From: Scatophagus argus
Taxonomy: Eukaryota; Chordata; Actinopteri; Scatophagidae
Assembly: GCF_020382885.2 (NCBI RefSeq)
Contig: NC_058502.1
Location: 15,279,950-15,343,949, forward strand
Reading direction: 5' to 3'
DNA: 64,000 nt
This document shows, one piece after another, positions 49,675-60,747 of the stretch (positions are counted from its first letter, which is position 1; every line of letters starts with the position of its first letter). The translations under genes were made by a program, and so were the position numbers. Below the pieces are notes generated by a model, which had not been told where the DNA came from, did not search any database, and saw nothing but the letters and a program-made list of their open reading frames with translations.

Positions 49675-50247
49675 ACCCATTGATTCACCCTCACACCAAT
49701 GTAATCATGGTACAGCTGTTCTTTATTACTGCAGTCGTGTCTGCAGCACTGTCAAAATCATGTCCAGATTTTAAAAAAAAGTAAACATATACACAGATCA
49801 TACTCAATCCATTGTTTTCAAGAGCTTGACTAAAGAATGCAATATAATGCCTTAAACCGTTCAAGTCATTCCAATTAAAAATATATTGCACAAATATTCC
49901 ATGTGATGTTCTGTGTTTAATGTCCTTAGGAATTAGTGATATTTCATGTAAAACCATCCTCATAAATATAAACATTAATACACAACATTCTCAATGCCAA
50001 AAAAACTAGAGAACTCATTCTCTCAGTATTAAACAAGAATATATATGAAAAAAAAACAATAACAGCCTGCTGATGTCAACAAGCACACTATTATTTTAAT
50101 TATTATACTTTTAATGAACAGTACAAAAAAAATTAAATTCATAATTCATTAAAATTCACTTAAACCACCATTAAAATTCCATTTGAATATACATGCTCCA
50201 GAATGAGAGCTCCAATCTTCATTCTATGCACTCCTAGACTGTTTGGG

Positions 50248-52317
50248 TCACTTACCAAAGCCCTTGATAGTCATGGGTGCCTGAAACCACACATAATCCT
50301 GCCAGTCTGAACCCTCTGCCTTTAGTTCCTTACAGGTACTGGGATCAGTGGACAGAGCAATAATCTGGTTCTTTATACGGGTTGGCACTTTGAATTGTAG
50401 TTTAGGGCGGAACCAACCTACACCGCAATCCCTGTGAGCCAGCACCAAGACTGTGGTGGGCATTAAACGAACAGGTCTGGTGTCAGACAAAAGGTCAGCT
50501 ACGAAAAGAGTGCGGAAGAGTTGCCTTAAGCAGGAGGATACTCGTAGACATTGATCTCCACCAGCTACTTCCAGAGCCTCCATGTTGATCTCATACAGCT
50601 CTTTGGGAAGGATGAGGGAGCCACCCATTAGCAGCAGCACACGTGGCACCCTGCTAAGGGAAAACAACACCTCCAGCTGCTGCAGCACCTCCTCTAGCTC
50701 CTGAAGGGTCTGTTGACACTTGCGCCAATCCATGTCTGCAGACTGCATTGGTCTCCGACCCACTATGTCTTTATCCTAAAAACCAGACACTTTCAGTTAA
50801 TCTCAAATCTACAACATTTCTTCATTTATGAACATGTGATGTGCAGTATGACAATCCGTTCACCTGCACTGAGGCTTGCTGTTTCTTCTGGGAGTATACC
50901 AGCTGGTCATATGTCATGGGTAGTTGCTGCCTCTGATAGAGAATGCACTTGAGAATCTCGCTGACAAAGCGGCAGCAGCCTTCTTGAGTTACTGTGCCAG
51001 GGAAGACCACACTCACATAGCCTTCCTCCTGTGCTCTTCTCTTCACCTCAGCATCACCGTCCTCTGTGTTACTGTGATGCTTACTGGCAGTCACATTGGA
51101 ATCTTGCAAACTTGACTGACCAGAAGTGCCCTCTTCTTGGGTGTTATCTGTCCAAATGATGACCAGCATAATGTCATTAGGGTGAGCAATGGAACCATCT
51201 CGCTCAGTTTTAGCTAGTTAAATGTTGATGAAATCTAGCAAGGCCAGTGTTCTAATAAAGGCACTGTGCCCAATAGTAAGCAATGAGTACAAAATGACAT
51301 TTTCAAATGTCTTGTTTTGAGGAAGCAACAGTCCAAAACCCAAAGACATTTAATTAACCATGATAAAAAAACACGGTGGAAAAAAGACAGCGGTTGGAGC
51401 TTTATCTTCTGCTATATCTATTTAAAACCAGTAACGATTCTTCATTAATAACAGATTATTAATCAGTCAGTTGAATAATTTCAACTCTAATGCTGTTAGA
51501 TACATGTAGTGGGTTAAAAAGTTCAGTATTAACCTTTGACATGGAGGGGAAAAGAAAGTATGATGCTGCATAAAATGGAAGTACTCAGAGTACCTCAAAA
51601 CAGTACAAGTAACGTTACGGTACTTCCCTAATTGTAGTTAATTACTTTCTACAACTGCTACCTCAAAATAACATGACTGCATTAGCTATACAGCATTTTA
51701 TGATAAATACAATGTCAGCTTGTGATCTGTAAATAATGTAAATGTAATAAATGTAGTTACATTACTTAAGAGAGCAAAAGGGGGCCATAACAACAACCTC
51801 GGCACTTTCTTCCCCTCTGTGAAAATGAAAATGTTGCGTTTTCACACAACTGACATTTCGTCAATTTCATACTGAAATTTGGTGTTGGATCTCATAAACG
51901 TGCTCCTCCCTGATATAACATGGATACCCCCATCGCCAGTTACATACCTGCTGAGGACATAGCGGTGTTTTCCTTGTCTTCAGCGTTGACTAAAATATGA
52001 TGTTTTGAATTTAGACGATGCTCAGGTGAGGCACCTTCCAATTCAACTCCATTTTTCGCTTTTACACACGTGTTTATGGCCTTTGGTGAGAGTTGTTGGC
52101 CGATTTCCGCAAAACGTCGGCATGAATTTGAATCGTCGGGAACACTTTGTAATGTTACAATTTTACATGTCACTTTCGGTTCCTCCAGTGTGCTAATGTC
52201 TTTATCCGACGAAAACAAAAGGCACCTCCGTGTTTCATTGCGTCTGTTAACAACAGACTTGTTTTCCACTTCTTCTGAGCATAATGTTGGTTTAAATATA
52301 TTCGGGTCTTCCGCCAT
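50248..52317 (-). CDS. mad2l1bp: MAD2L1-binding protein (p31comet), proximal copy
   Basis: Spindle-checkpoint silencing factor that binds closed MAD2 and helps TRIP13 disassemble the checkpoint complex. Three exons: 51948-52317, 50864-51147, 50248-50775; 393 aa. The conserved HORMA-like core is in exons 2-3: EGYVSVVFPGTVTQEGCCRF, EILKCILYQRQQLPMTYDQL, LPKELYEINMEALEV, PTTVLVLAHRDCGVGWFRPK and DWQDYVWFQAPMTIKGFGK. The first 150 residues (MAEDPNIFKPTL onward, Ser/Lys-rich with DKEN) have no obvious counterpart in the roughly 274-aa human protein. The frame stays open upstream of this ATG, but the upstream part overlaps the shared promoter, so I take the MAED start. Head to head with kif16b; tail to tail with ephx1, stops 574 bp apart. 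Confidence 0.92.
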
Positions 52318-52754
52318 AGTTTTGAATATCTTCACCGGTTTTCCCCGCAGTGCATCATGGGAAACGTGTAACGATGGCGATGCCGCGTTCACGTACATGG
52401 GGAAAAATTCGCAAACAAATTTCTCTGAAAATTTTGTTTGTCCGCTTACACATTTTTTTAGAATTGAAATTGAAATTAAAATTAAAATTGTTTTCCTGCA
52501 TGAAATCGGTTTGACCACGACTGTCCCCTTTCCTTTCACAAAACAATATAAAACATAGTATTAATTTAAAAAAAAAATGGCCGGGGCACTGTTTATCGAT
52601 TCGTAGCCTGTACATCGCAGTGGCCAGTTTGTGTAGTGCATGGAGAAAAGGAAAACTGGCATCAGGTGTGATAATTAGGTGCAATACACGCTGCACGGTT
52701 GTCTTTTCAAATAAAGAAAAACAGGCCCGTCGAGGTGGCTGACTTTTGTTAATA
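52318..52754. promoter_or_regulatory. Bidirectional promoter region of mad2l1bp and kif16b
   Basis: Start codons are 437 bp apart. It includes CpG-containing words near 52330-52400, a short tandem of gaaatt/aaaatt units at 52463-52493, and no clear TATA box. Duplicated at 62819-63255. Confidence 0.5.
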
Positions 52755-54207
52755 ATGGCTTCAGTACGAGTTGCGGTTCGAGTCCGTCCATTGAACAAAA
52801 GGTCGGTAGGAATGATTGCTTTGCATTTTCTCCAAGCTTTCTAAAAATGAAAAGACAAACACTTACGCTAACTTTTCCACAGAGAAAAGCACTTGTCGTC
52901 CAAGGTGATCGTTTTTATGAAGGGAAACACTACATCTATTCGCAAGGTATTTGAACACAACACAAAAATAGTCTATTCTGCATTCAGTGATGTTTTAGTA
53001 AGCGTGGGCTCTGCATTTGAAACTTAAGCCTTCACCTGTTCGAGGAGATGAGCTCAAGGACAATGGAAAGATCTTTTCATTTGACTTCTCATATGATTCA
53101 ACTGACAGAGGCAGACCCACGTTCGCATCCCAGGAGAAGGTAAATGTGCTCCTCTGTTTAGCAGTTTCAACCTTTCGCACAAGTATTTTGTGTTTTATCT
53201 GTCAATGTCTTTTTTAAAAACCTGGCTTTAACAAACAACCTTTTTTTCTGCTGGTTTAGATTTTTCATGACTTGGGGTCTGATGTCCTGAAAGCTGCATT
53301 TGAGGGTTTCAATGCCTGTGTGTTTGCCTATGGACAAACAGGCTCAGGGAAATCTTACACCATGATGGGCCACACGGTAAGGCCTTCCCTTCCCTTAAAT
53401 TTATCTTGAGAGGTAGTTACTTCATATCCTATTCAGCTTGCATACATGCACGCCCTGTAAATTAGCCCCTCAGTCATCAGGGTCACCCAGAAAATCGCAA
53501 TATTCGCAATCACACTGTGCAACTTACATTGCGGAATACTGTAGAGCTAAACCAACATTCACATAGAAATTACTCCTCACCAAATTAGAAACTGACTGAT
53601 GGTAGCCTCACCAGACATCCCTCTCTTTCTCTCCATTTATCTCCATGTTTCTCCCCACTAATCAGAAAATGTGATGAGGGCAGCAACCCACAGCTTTTCT
53701 CTCCTCACCTTGCACAGCATTGGAAATTTCACATTACCAGTGAGATTTCTGCTTGTCTACCAGGAGACTTGTGCAAGGTCATCAGGAGAACTGCTGTCAA
53801 CATCCCAGATAATTATATATGGCTCTTAATGCTTACTATCTGTTACTTTGTAATTAAAACAAGAGGGCATGCAGCTCGGAGTGGAATTGCTTTTATGCTT
53901 CAGTAACTCCATATCAGATGAGCTCTTGTTTGTGTTGTTCAGCAGTCTTTGCATGTGCTGAGCTGTGGTCACAGCATAGTATAGACACCCAAATTAAAGG
54001 AACATAATAGGAACAAAATGAAATTGTCATTTAATAGTGCATCATGAGTAACCGAATCATTTTGTAAGAAGAGCTCTAAATGCATCATTTTCTTCTCTTA
54101 ATGTGTCAGGATGATAAAGGTTTAATCCCACGGATCTGTGAGGGCTTGTTCTGTGAGATATCTCGAAGAAGCATGAGTGATTCGGCGTCATTCAGTACAC
54201 AGGTCAG
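52755..54207 (+). CDS. kif16b: Kinesin-3 motor (KIF16B-like), proximal copy truncated after exon 5
   Basis: N-terminal motor-domain exons of a plus-end endosome motor. Exons: 52755-52801, 52883-52946, 53029-53139, 53260-53376, 54110-54207 (phase continues), encoding about 145 residues. [17 protein letters not shown] opens the motor; GQTGSGKS (residues 99-106) is the ATP-binding P-loop; [12 protein letters not shown] and [11 protein letters not shown] match KIF16B better than KIF13 or STARD9. The gene then runs into the duplication junction at 54942, so the remaining exons are missing on this copy. Reading through the exon 5 donor meets a stop codon at once (GTC AGG TAA). Only a motor fragment, or a hybrid transcript into the second copy, could be made. 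The second copy at 63256 probably continues into the full gene. Confidence 0.8.
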
Positions 54208-54965
54208 GTAAGGGACCATCACGCATATAGCAATGCTTCTTATCTTAATGTGTTGGTGCAAGACTGTTTAAATTCTTCACTTTCAACCAGTCGTTAAGCT
54301 TTCATACAAGAATTCAGGATGGTATTTTGTTCTTGAAAATATAAACTTGCAACAAGGGGTGTAGGACTGGATATATTTTATGATATTAAGCCTATAGAGC
54401 TGGTAGTCACAGAAATGCTCCTGCTTTTTTATCTAATACAAAGTAAAAAACATCATAATCCTACACTAAAATAGACTAAACCAGTAATTGTAATGCTCTA
54501 GGACAAAAGCAATGGCTACCACTACAAACCTTTTAGTGCTATTACAGCCATTTTACTCATCATAATGTATTAAAAGGTGTTAAAAACTATTACATTATAT
54601 AAAATAGTGCATGGAGGTAAGGGCCATGAAGGGCCATCTACGCATGAGGTCTCAGTTTATCTCTTATACATGCGATGCTATTATGAATATTTTTTTCAAA
54701 AAATTGCACAGAGAACTAAAGTACATCTAATGAGTGCACGCAAAAGCATTGTGTCCTCAAAAGGACTGCACATAGAGAAAAAATCAAGTGTACCTGCTTC
54801 CTGCTGACAGTGACTCAGGCCTCCAGTCAGAATAAAGAGCAACAAAACAAGTCAAAGATAATGCCTTTTACAGTTAATGAGTAGGCTCTTTGTGTGTGTG
54901 TTTTGCACCCAAGGGCCACTTTATCTTGAAGTGAGGTTAAAATAGATTATTAGATTGGTATTTAC

Positions 54966-55322
54966 CTGTTCATATTCGGGTTTGCATACAATGACCTTGA
55001 ACTCTGGCCATCTGTCCACTAATACCTTTACAGGGTCTGATCTGACACGATCTGATCTGTTTATTAAGACCAAACAACCGTAAACCTTAAAAAATGAAAA
55101 AAATAAAAATAAAAATAGTTTAATCAGTTATTAAGACAGCGACTGTTTACAGGTGTTGTCAAGCAAGCAAAAGAAAGTCGAATAATAGTCTAATATTAGT
55201 CATTTGTGGATTTGCAATAGGCTTTCATCGCCCACTGGTTACAGACACACCTGCAGTGACTGAGGTAAATATCTTTTCAGCTGGATCTCAGCATTTTTCA
55301 GCTGCTCCCCGCTCAGTTCCAT
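54966..55322 (-). pseudogene. Orphan first two exons of the glyat-like gene 1 copy
   Basis: Exon 1 (55251-55322, MELSGEQLKN...) and exon 2 (54966-55085, VYGCLVLIN...) are preserved with start codon, splice sites and frame, but the other three exons are not on this copy, because the duplication junction at 54942 lies 24 bp beyond exon 2. What follows on this strand is kif16b intron 5 sequence. It cannot encode the acetyltransferase domain, so it is a truncated gene copy. Confidence 0.88.
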
Positions 55323-55599
55323 GGTAATTTTTGCCAAGATTTTTCCACTATGGAAGGAGCTGCACGGAACTCATGGAGGCCAGTACATGTCCTGAGAGAA
55401 AACGCTTCCGGTGATAGGATCCGCCTCCGAGGACAGGCTGCGGCAGCTGCAGCTGTTTGGCACAGCTGCTACCGGCGGTTGGCGGTGTTTTGGTCAGCTG
55501 GTGACTTGTCGCTGTTTTTGTATCATTTACAGTACATCACATCAAGACATCATTTTTTGGTATTTAATGTCTTTAGCTCATAATAGAACTAGAATAGAG

Positions 55600-56080
55600 C
55601 TAGAGTGATCGCCTCGGTTGGATACCTCCACCACAGTCAAGTTGCAGTTTGCATCCATATCCGCCCAGACTAATGTCGTGTCCGCAGTGACTGATAAAGA
55701 ATTTAGTCATACACTCCAAGGACAACCATCTGAAGCTGGACTTTATCAAAACCAATAAGTCTGCAGTGGGCTGTAAGACTTCAATTACGGAGATCGCTGC
55801 AGAGAAGCTACAAATTCTAAAACGGGGATGCTTCATGTTAAACAGTTCAACAGAACAGTTCAACTCAGCAGCACAGAAGATCTATGCAACCAGTTTCAAG
55901 GTGGACACTCAAGATTAGTGTCTAGAATGCAGTATCTGACCAAATATCAAATGTGGTCACAATCTCCCCTTCACAATCTAATAATTTTATCCTTGAGTCC
56001 AGGCAGAAGTTTGTGCAAAATTTGAAGAAATTCCATCTGGGTGTTCCTGAGGTATCATGTTCACATTATTGCTATCACTG
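55600..56080. repeat. Duplicate of the teleost interspersed repeat fragment
   Basis: Second copy of the element described at 39365-39845, carried along by the segmental duplication rather than inserted separately, since its flanks match too. Confidence 0.55.
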
Positions 56081-56390
56081 GCATAGAGGCTTAAAAGGTG
56101 CAATATGTAAGTTGTTTATCAAGATCATAGCCTTTAAATCCATGTTTAATGTTTACCTAAACTAGTCAAACACTGAGACCCCTAAAGAAGTATGAAAAAA
56201 GAAGAAAAGACATTAAAAATTACTGTACTTGAACCCAGTCTAAACTACTACGTGGAAGCTATCGAAGCTTTGATAGTAATGTAAAAAGGCTCTCAGGAAT
56301 AAAACAAGGTGTGAATGAAATGTCTTTATTTAAGGGAACCAAGCTGACATACAATCACATTGGCGTAAATAAGGTTACATCTATGGCATA

Positions 56391-56671
56391 TATACAGTGG
56401 TCAACCTCAACATTAAAACCACTGACAGGTGAAGTGAATACAATTATCTGAATAGAATAAGATCATCTGTTTACAATGCAATGTAAACACTGCACACCAA
56501 ATACACCCCACCTGGAGGCCCCCATCCTCAACGCACAGGACCCAAAGGAGCCAACATTCTGATGCCGATGACTACAAAATACCCCCAGAGGTCCTATGTC
56601 TCTTCCCCTGACAGTTCAGAGCTGTTTTGGCAGCACAGGTGTTTTTAATGTTACAGACTGATTGATGTATA
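56391..56671 (+). mobile_element. Duplicate of the internally deleted Tc1/mariner element
   Basis: Second copy of the element at 40156-40437, carried along by the segmental duplication. The deletion junction of the distal copy (56674/56675) lies three bases beyond its right end. Confidence 0.75.
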
Positions 56672-56673
56672 AA

Positions 56674-56675
56674 GA
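56674..56675. other. Deletion junction in the distal duplication copy
   Basis: Left of the junction the sequence follows 40440 (gatgtataaag); right of it it follows 46168 (atccaaagagcc). The next base on each parental side differs (40441 is t where the copy has a; 46167 is a where it has g), so there is no microhomology. Removed material: all glyat-like gene 2 exons and cystatin exons 2-3. Confidence 0.9.
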
Positions 56676-56991
56676 TCCAAAGAGCCTGTTTTATTTTACT
56701 GCGTATCTCTACTGACGTTAGGATCCACGCACAAGTTAGATAAAAAAGGTTAAATCACTGCATATGCTTACGGGAAGGTTTATTTTACTGAGGTTATTTT
56801 ATGAGAACAAAACAAACCTGTAAAGAGTGCAGGCGTTGAGGCCTTCTGTAACTCCTAAACGTTCATGGCTGATAAAAAACATCAGGATCCACATAGACTG
56901 GAATATCTTGATTTCGCTAGCTAGGTGTTTTATAAAGTCTGTAGACATCAAAAAGTCCACATCAAACGTTATTAACGTTAACGTTACTAAC

Positions 56992-57192
56992 CTGTCTCTG
57001 GACCTTCACCACTTCGGCCACTTGGCTGAGGTACAGATCGTTGGTGCGCCTGTTGTGTTGGACGACGGCGAAATTCAGGGCATTTCGAGCCCCTTCGTCG
57101 TTTACATCTACATCTTGGAAGCCCCCAGTCAAACCACCTAACCCGACGGCGAAAACCGCTGCGAGAAGAGGAAAGGCAATCTTCCACACCAT
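56992..57192 (-). pseudogene. cst3: Orphan cystatin exon 1 of the distal copy
   Basis: Identical exon organisation to 46495-46695: signal peptide, mature N-terminus and the glutamine of the QVVAG hairpin, then a donor site. Exons 2 and 3, which carry VVAG, the PW loop and all four cysteines, were removed by the 5.7-kb deletion whose right end lies in intron 1. The promoter with TATA-like, CRE-like and CCAAT motifs is kept upstream, so transcription may persist, but no functional inhibitor can be made from this copy. Confidence 0.9.
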
Positions 57193-57634
57193 GTTTCTGG
57201 AGATGCGTAATCAACCAACTCCCTGCAAAACAACAACCAGGCGTTTCCTCCCTGTTATATAAACAACGACGTCACAGCTGTTTTGTGTGCCGAGAGCGGC
57301 ACATTCTGCAGCCAATCACAAACCTCTGCGAGACAAACCCGACTGTCTGATTTCCGCGCAGTCGCGAGCGTGATCGTTTTGTGCGCTGTTGAATCCCGCA
57401 GCTGGCTCTTCCGTCTGTAGAAATTCTACCAATCTCTCAAAGCACACTTTGAGGGAAGCAAACAAGGTGCGTTGTGACTGGATTTGGTGTGGTTTTATAC
57501 AACTTATATATATATATTATACAACTTATACAACAAGCGGCGTGCGGAAACATTAAACATATTTTACCTCTGTCCTAGTGCAGACTTTTATCAACCGCGC
57601 TATCACCGTTGGCCTTCGGCTTTGGAATTGCACA

Positions 57635-60176
57635 ATGCAACGACTACAAGTTTTAAAGTAAGTAGATATTTGACACTAATATTTTGTCACTTTGTTTGTA
57701 ACTTTATAGAGTTATAAATATTAGTGATGATGTTATTTACTCCAAATGAAGTTTTCCCACATTTTCCCACACTTCGCAGGGACATGGTCATTGGTTTGGA
57801 TCCTGTCCAAAAGCAGCTTGCAGTAGGTTCAGCTGTGGTAGCAGGGGCTCTACTGACATACCTGGTGCTCAAAAGAAGACAAGTGAAAAGTATTCCTCTT
57901 GGTAAAGGCTGGTGGGGAGCAGGACAGAAGCCACTGTCAGAGGATGAAAAAATCTATCCCTTCAAAGTGCAAACTTCAGATGAAGAGATTCAGGTCCTTT
58001 TGAGCAGTTAATTAAACCTTTCAAGTCTCTCATCACCAATGGGAAAGTAGTATACAAGTGTCAGGAATAAGGCAGTAACCTGTTTATGTTCAACAGGACC
58101 TTCATGAGCGCCTTGACAGATTCCGCTACAATGATCCTTTAGAAGATAGCGGCTTCCATTACGGCTTCAATTCCAGTTCTCTGAGGGAAGTGGTTTCCTA
58201 CTGGAGAAACGAGTTTGATTGGAAAAAGCAGGTGGCAGAGCTCAACAAGTATCCACACTTCAAAACTAAAATAGAAGGTACACAGACCCCAGCTCGATTA
58301 ATGGGGTTTATTTTGCTTTAGAGTAATCCTTGATAATGTGGGTCTTTGGCTACTAGTTCTTCTTTTCACCAATGCGTTTGCTTTACTGCAGGACTGGATG
58401 TGCACTTCATCCATGTGCGGCCACCACACCGTGAGAATCAGAGGGTTCTGCCCCTTATGCTCGTTCACGGCTGGCCTGGCTCTTTCTACGAGTTCTACAA
58501 GATTCTGCCACTTCTCACAGAGAACCAGGATGGTCTTGCATTTGAGGTCATCTGCCCATCCATCCCTGGCTACGGTTTCTCAGACGCCCCTCGTAAACAA
58601 GGTAAATAAATTCAGAATTAATGTATGTATTTCATCTTTAGTCACAGATGTGTGCAGATGTGCTTCTTGTATATTTTCAGGATTTGACAGTCTCGCTGCT
58701 GCAAGAATTTTCCTGACACTGATGGAGCGTTTAGGGTTCTCCCAGTTCTATCTGCAGGGGGGAGACTGGGGCTCCCTCATCACCACAAACATGGCACAGA
58801 TGAAGCCTTGGTAAGACAACAGAACAGGCTCTTATTGCCACAACTTATCACTGCAGTGGAATTTCCAGCATCCACTTGCTTTCTAAAAGGAAACATTGTT
58901 TGTAAGTTGTGAAACAGTGCTTGCAGTGTGCAAAGTGCTCAAATGACCATAAAACAACTGACACTGCAAATTCCTAGAGACTGGAAACCCCTCCTCAGCA
59001 AAAAAAACCATGAATTTATAAATTGAATATACAATATAAATTAAAATGTCTTAAAACCTATAATCTTGGGGAATAATTACCTTTTTTTGGAATCTATTTC
59101 AATCTTTTCCAGGTGCGTGAAAGGACTGCACTTGAACATGTTTATGATAAGAAGGGGGTTCAAAGTTTTGCTGTCCATCGTGATTGGTCGTTATCTGCCC
59201 TTCCTAGTGGGCCTCAGTCGGGAAGATGTTCGCCGGTTGTTCCCTTTCGTTGAGAAGAATGTCTGGGAAATCCTGGAGGAATCAGGCTACTTACACATCC
59301 AAGCCACTAAACCAGACACTGCAGGTGGGGACATACACAACCAGGAAACAGATTCGGGTGATCATACTGACACTTTTGACTAGCCAAAGATGAACTCACT
59401 GTGTGCAAAGAACTCAAGAGGGACAAGCTGAGACAAGCTAACTGGGACAAACTAATTGTTCTAAGTATTTTGCAATCTCAGTTCAGATTGAGTCAGTGTA
59501 TTTGTGTGTACAGGGTGTGGAGTGAATGACTCTCCTGTGGGCTTGGCAGCCTACATTCTGGAGAAGTTCTCCACCTGGACTGAAAAGAAGAACAGAGATC
59601 TGGTGAATGGTGGACTGGAGAGGTAAAAGAGGGACTTCTTATTTCCCTTTTTAATATTTTCAGCAACTATACAGAGATACTTCCAACAAGTAATTGTTTC
59701 TGGATGTTAACAATTATTAAATGGCTGCATCCGTACAGGAAATTCAGCCTTGATGACCTCTTGACAAATGTCATGATCTACTGGACCACAGGCTCCATAG
59801 TCTCCTCCATGCGCTTTTACAAGGAGAACTTGAAGAATAATCTTGACAACAGAGTAGATGCAAAGTATGTGGCCAAACACACTTACTATCAATACTGTAT
59901 CTTTTATTTTGCTAATCTGAAAACTTTACTATCCTATCATGCTGTAACTGATTATGTTTCGTGTTTTGTTTTAGGATAGGCATATTTGTGCCCACCGGAC
60001 TCGCCGCCTTCCCTGAGGAGCTGATGCATTGCCCCAGGTCATGGGCAGAAACTAAGTATAAAAACATCTACTCCTACACCTTTATGCCTCGAGGTGGTCA
60101 CTTTGCTGCCTTTGAGGAGCCCCAGCTGCTAGCCAACAATCTTATCCAGTTTGTCAGAGAAGTGGAGAAATTCTGA
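57635..60176 (+). CDS. ephx1: Microsomal epoxide hydrolase, distal copy
   Basis: Full-length second copy of ephx1 with all nine exons, splice sites and the catalytic HGWPGS, GGDWGS, FPEELMH and [11 protein letters not shown] motifs. By eye I find two amino-acid differences from the proximal copy: Phe to Leu just after the membrane anchor (LVLKRRQ) and Ile to Val near the C-terminus (QFVREVEKF). Its neighbour on the left is the orphan cystatin exon rather than an intact cystatin gene, but the shared promoter is kept. Either a true recent paralogue or the other haplotype of the same gene. Confidence 0.93.
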
Positions 60177-60747
60177 ACCCATTGATTCACCCTCACACCA
60201 ATGTAATCATGGTACAGCTGTTCTTTATTACTGCAGTCGTGTCTGCAGCACTGTCAAAATCATGTCCAGATTTTTAAAAAAGTAAACATATACACAGATC
60301 ATACTTAATCCATTGTTTTCAAGAGCTTGACTAAAGAATGCAATATAATGCCTTAAACCGTTCAAGTCATTCCAATTAAAAATATATTGCACAAATATTC
60401 CATGTGATGTTCTGTGTTTAATGTCCTTAGGAATTAGTGATATTTCATGTAAAACCATCTTCATAAATATAAACATTAATACACAATGGCCTCAATGCCA
60501 AAAAAACTAGAGAACTCATTCTCTCAGTATTAAACAAGAATATATATGAAAAAAACCAATAACAGCCTGCTGATGTCAACAAGCACACTATTATTTTAAT
60601 TATTATACTTTTAATGAACAGTACAAAAAAAATTAAATTCATAATTCATTAAAATTCACTTAAACCACCATTAAAATTCCATTTGAATATACATGCTCCA
60701 GAATGAGAGCTCCAATCTTCATTCTATGCACTCCTAGACTGTTTGGG

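Larger units (their letters stand above)
38703..54941. repeat. Segmental duplication, proximal copy (16.2 kb, complete)
   Basis: This segment recurs in direct orientation from 54942 on. The homology starts at atagattattagattgg (38703 and 54942); the base before differs. It carries exons 1-2 of glyat-like gene 1, all of glyat-like gene 2, cystatin, ephx1 and mad2l1bp, and kif16b exons 1-5. By eye the copies differ by roughly one base per 100-150, plus small indels. Confidence 0.9.

Noticed and set aside
52070-52558. Long plus-strand frames opposite mad2l1bp exon 1, also at 62571-63059
   Set aside because: Antisense to a real coding exon, with the tail in the AT-rich promoter repeat; shadows of the gene.
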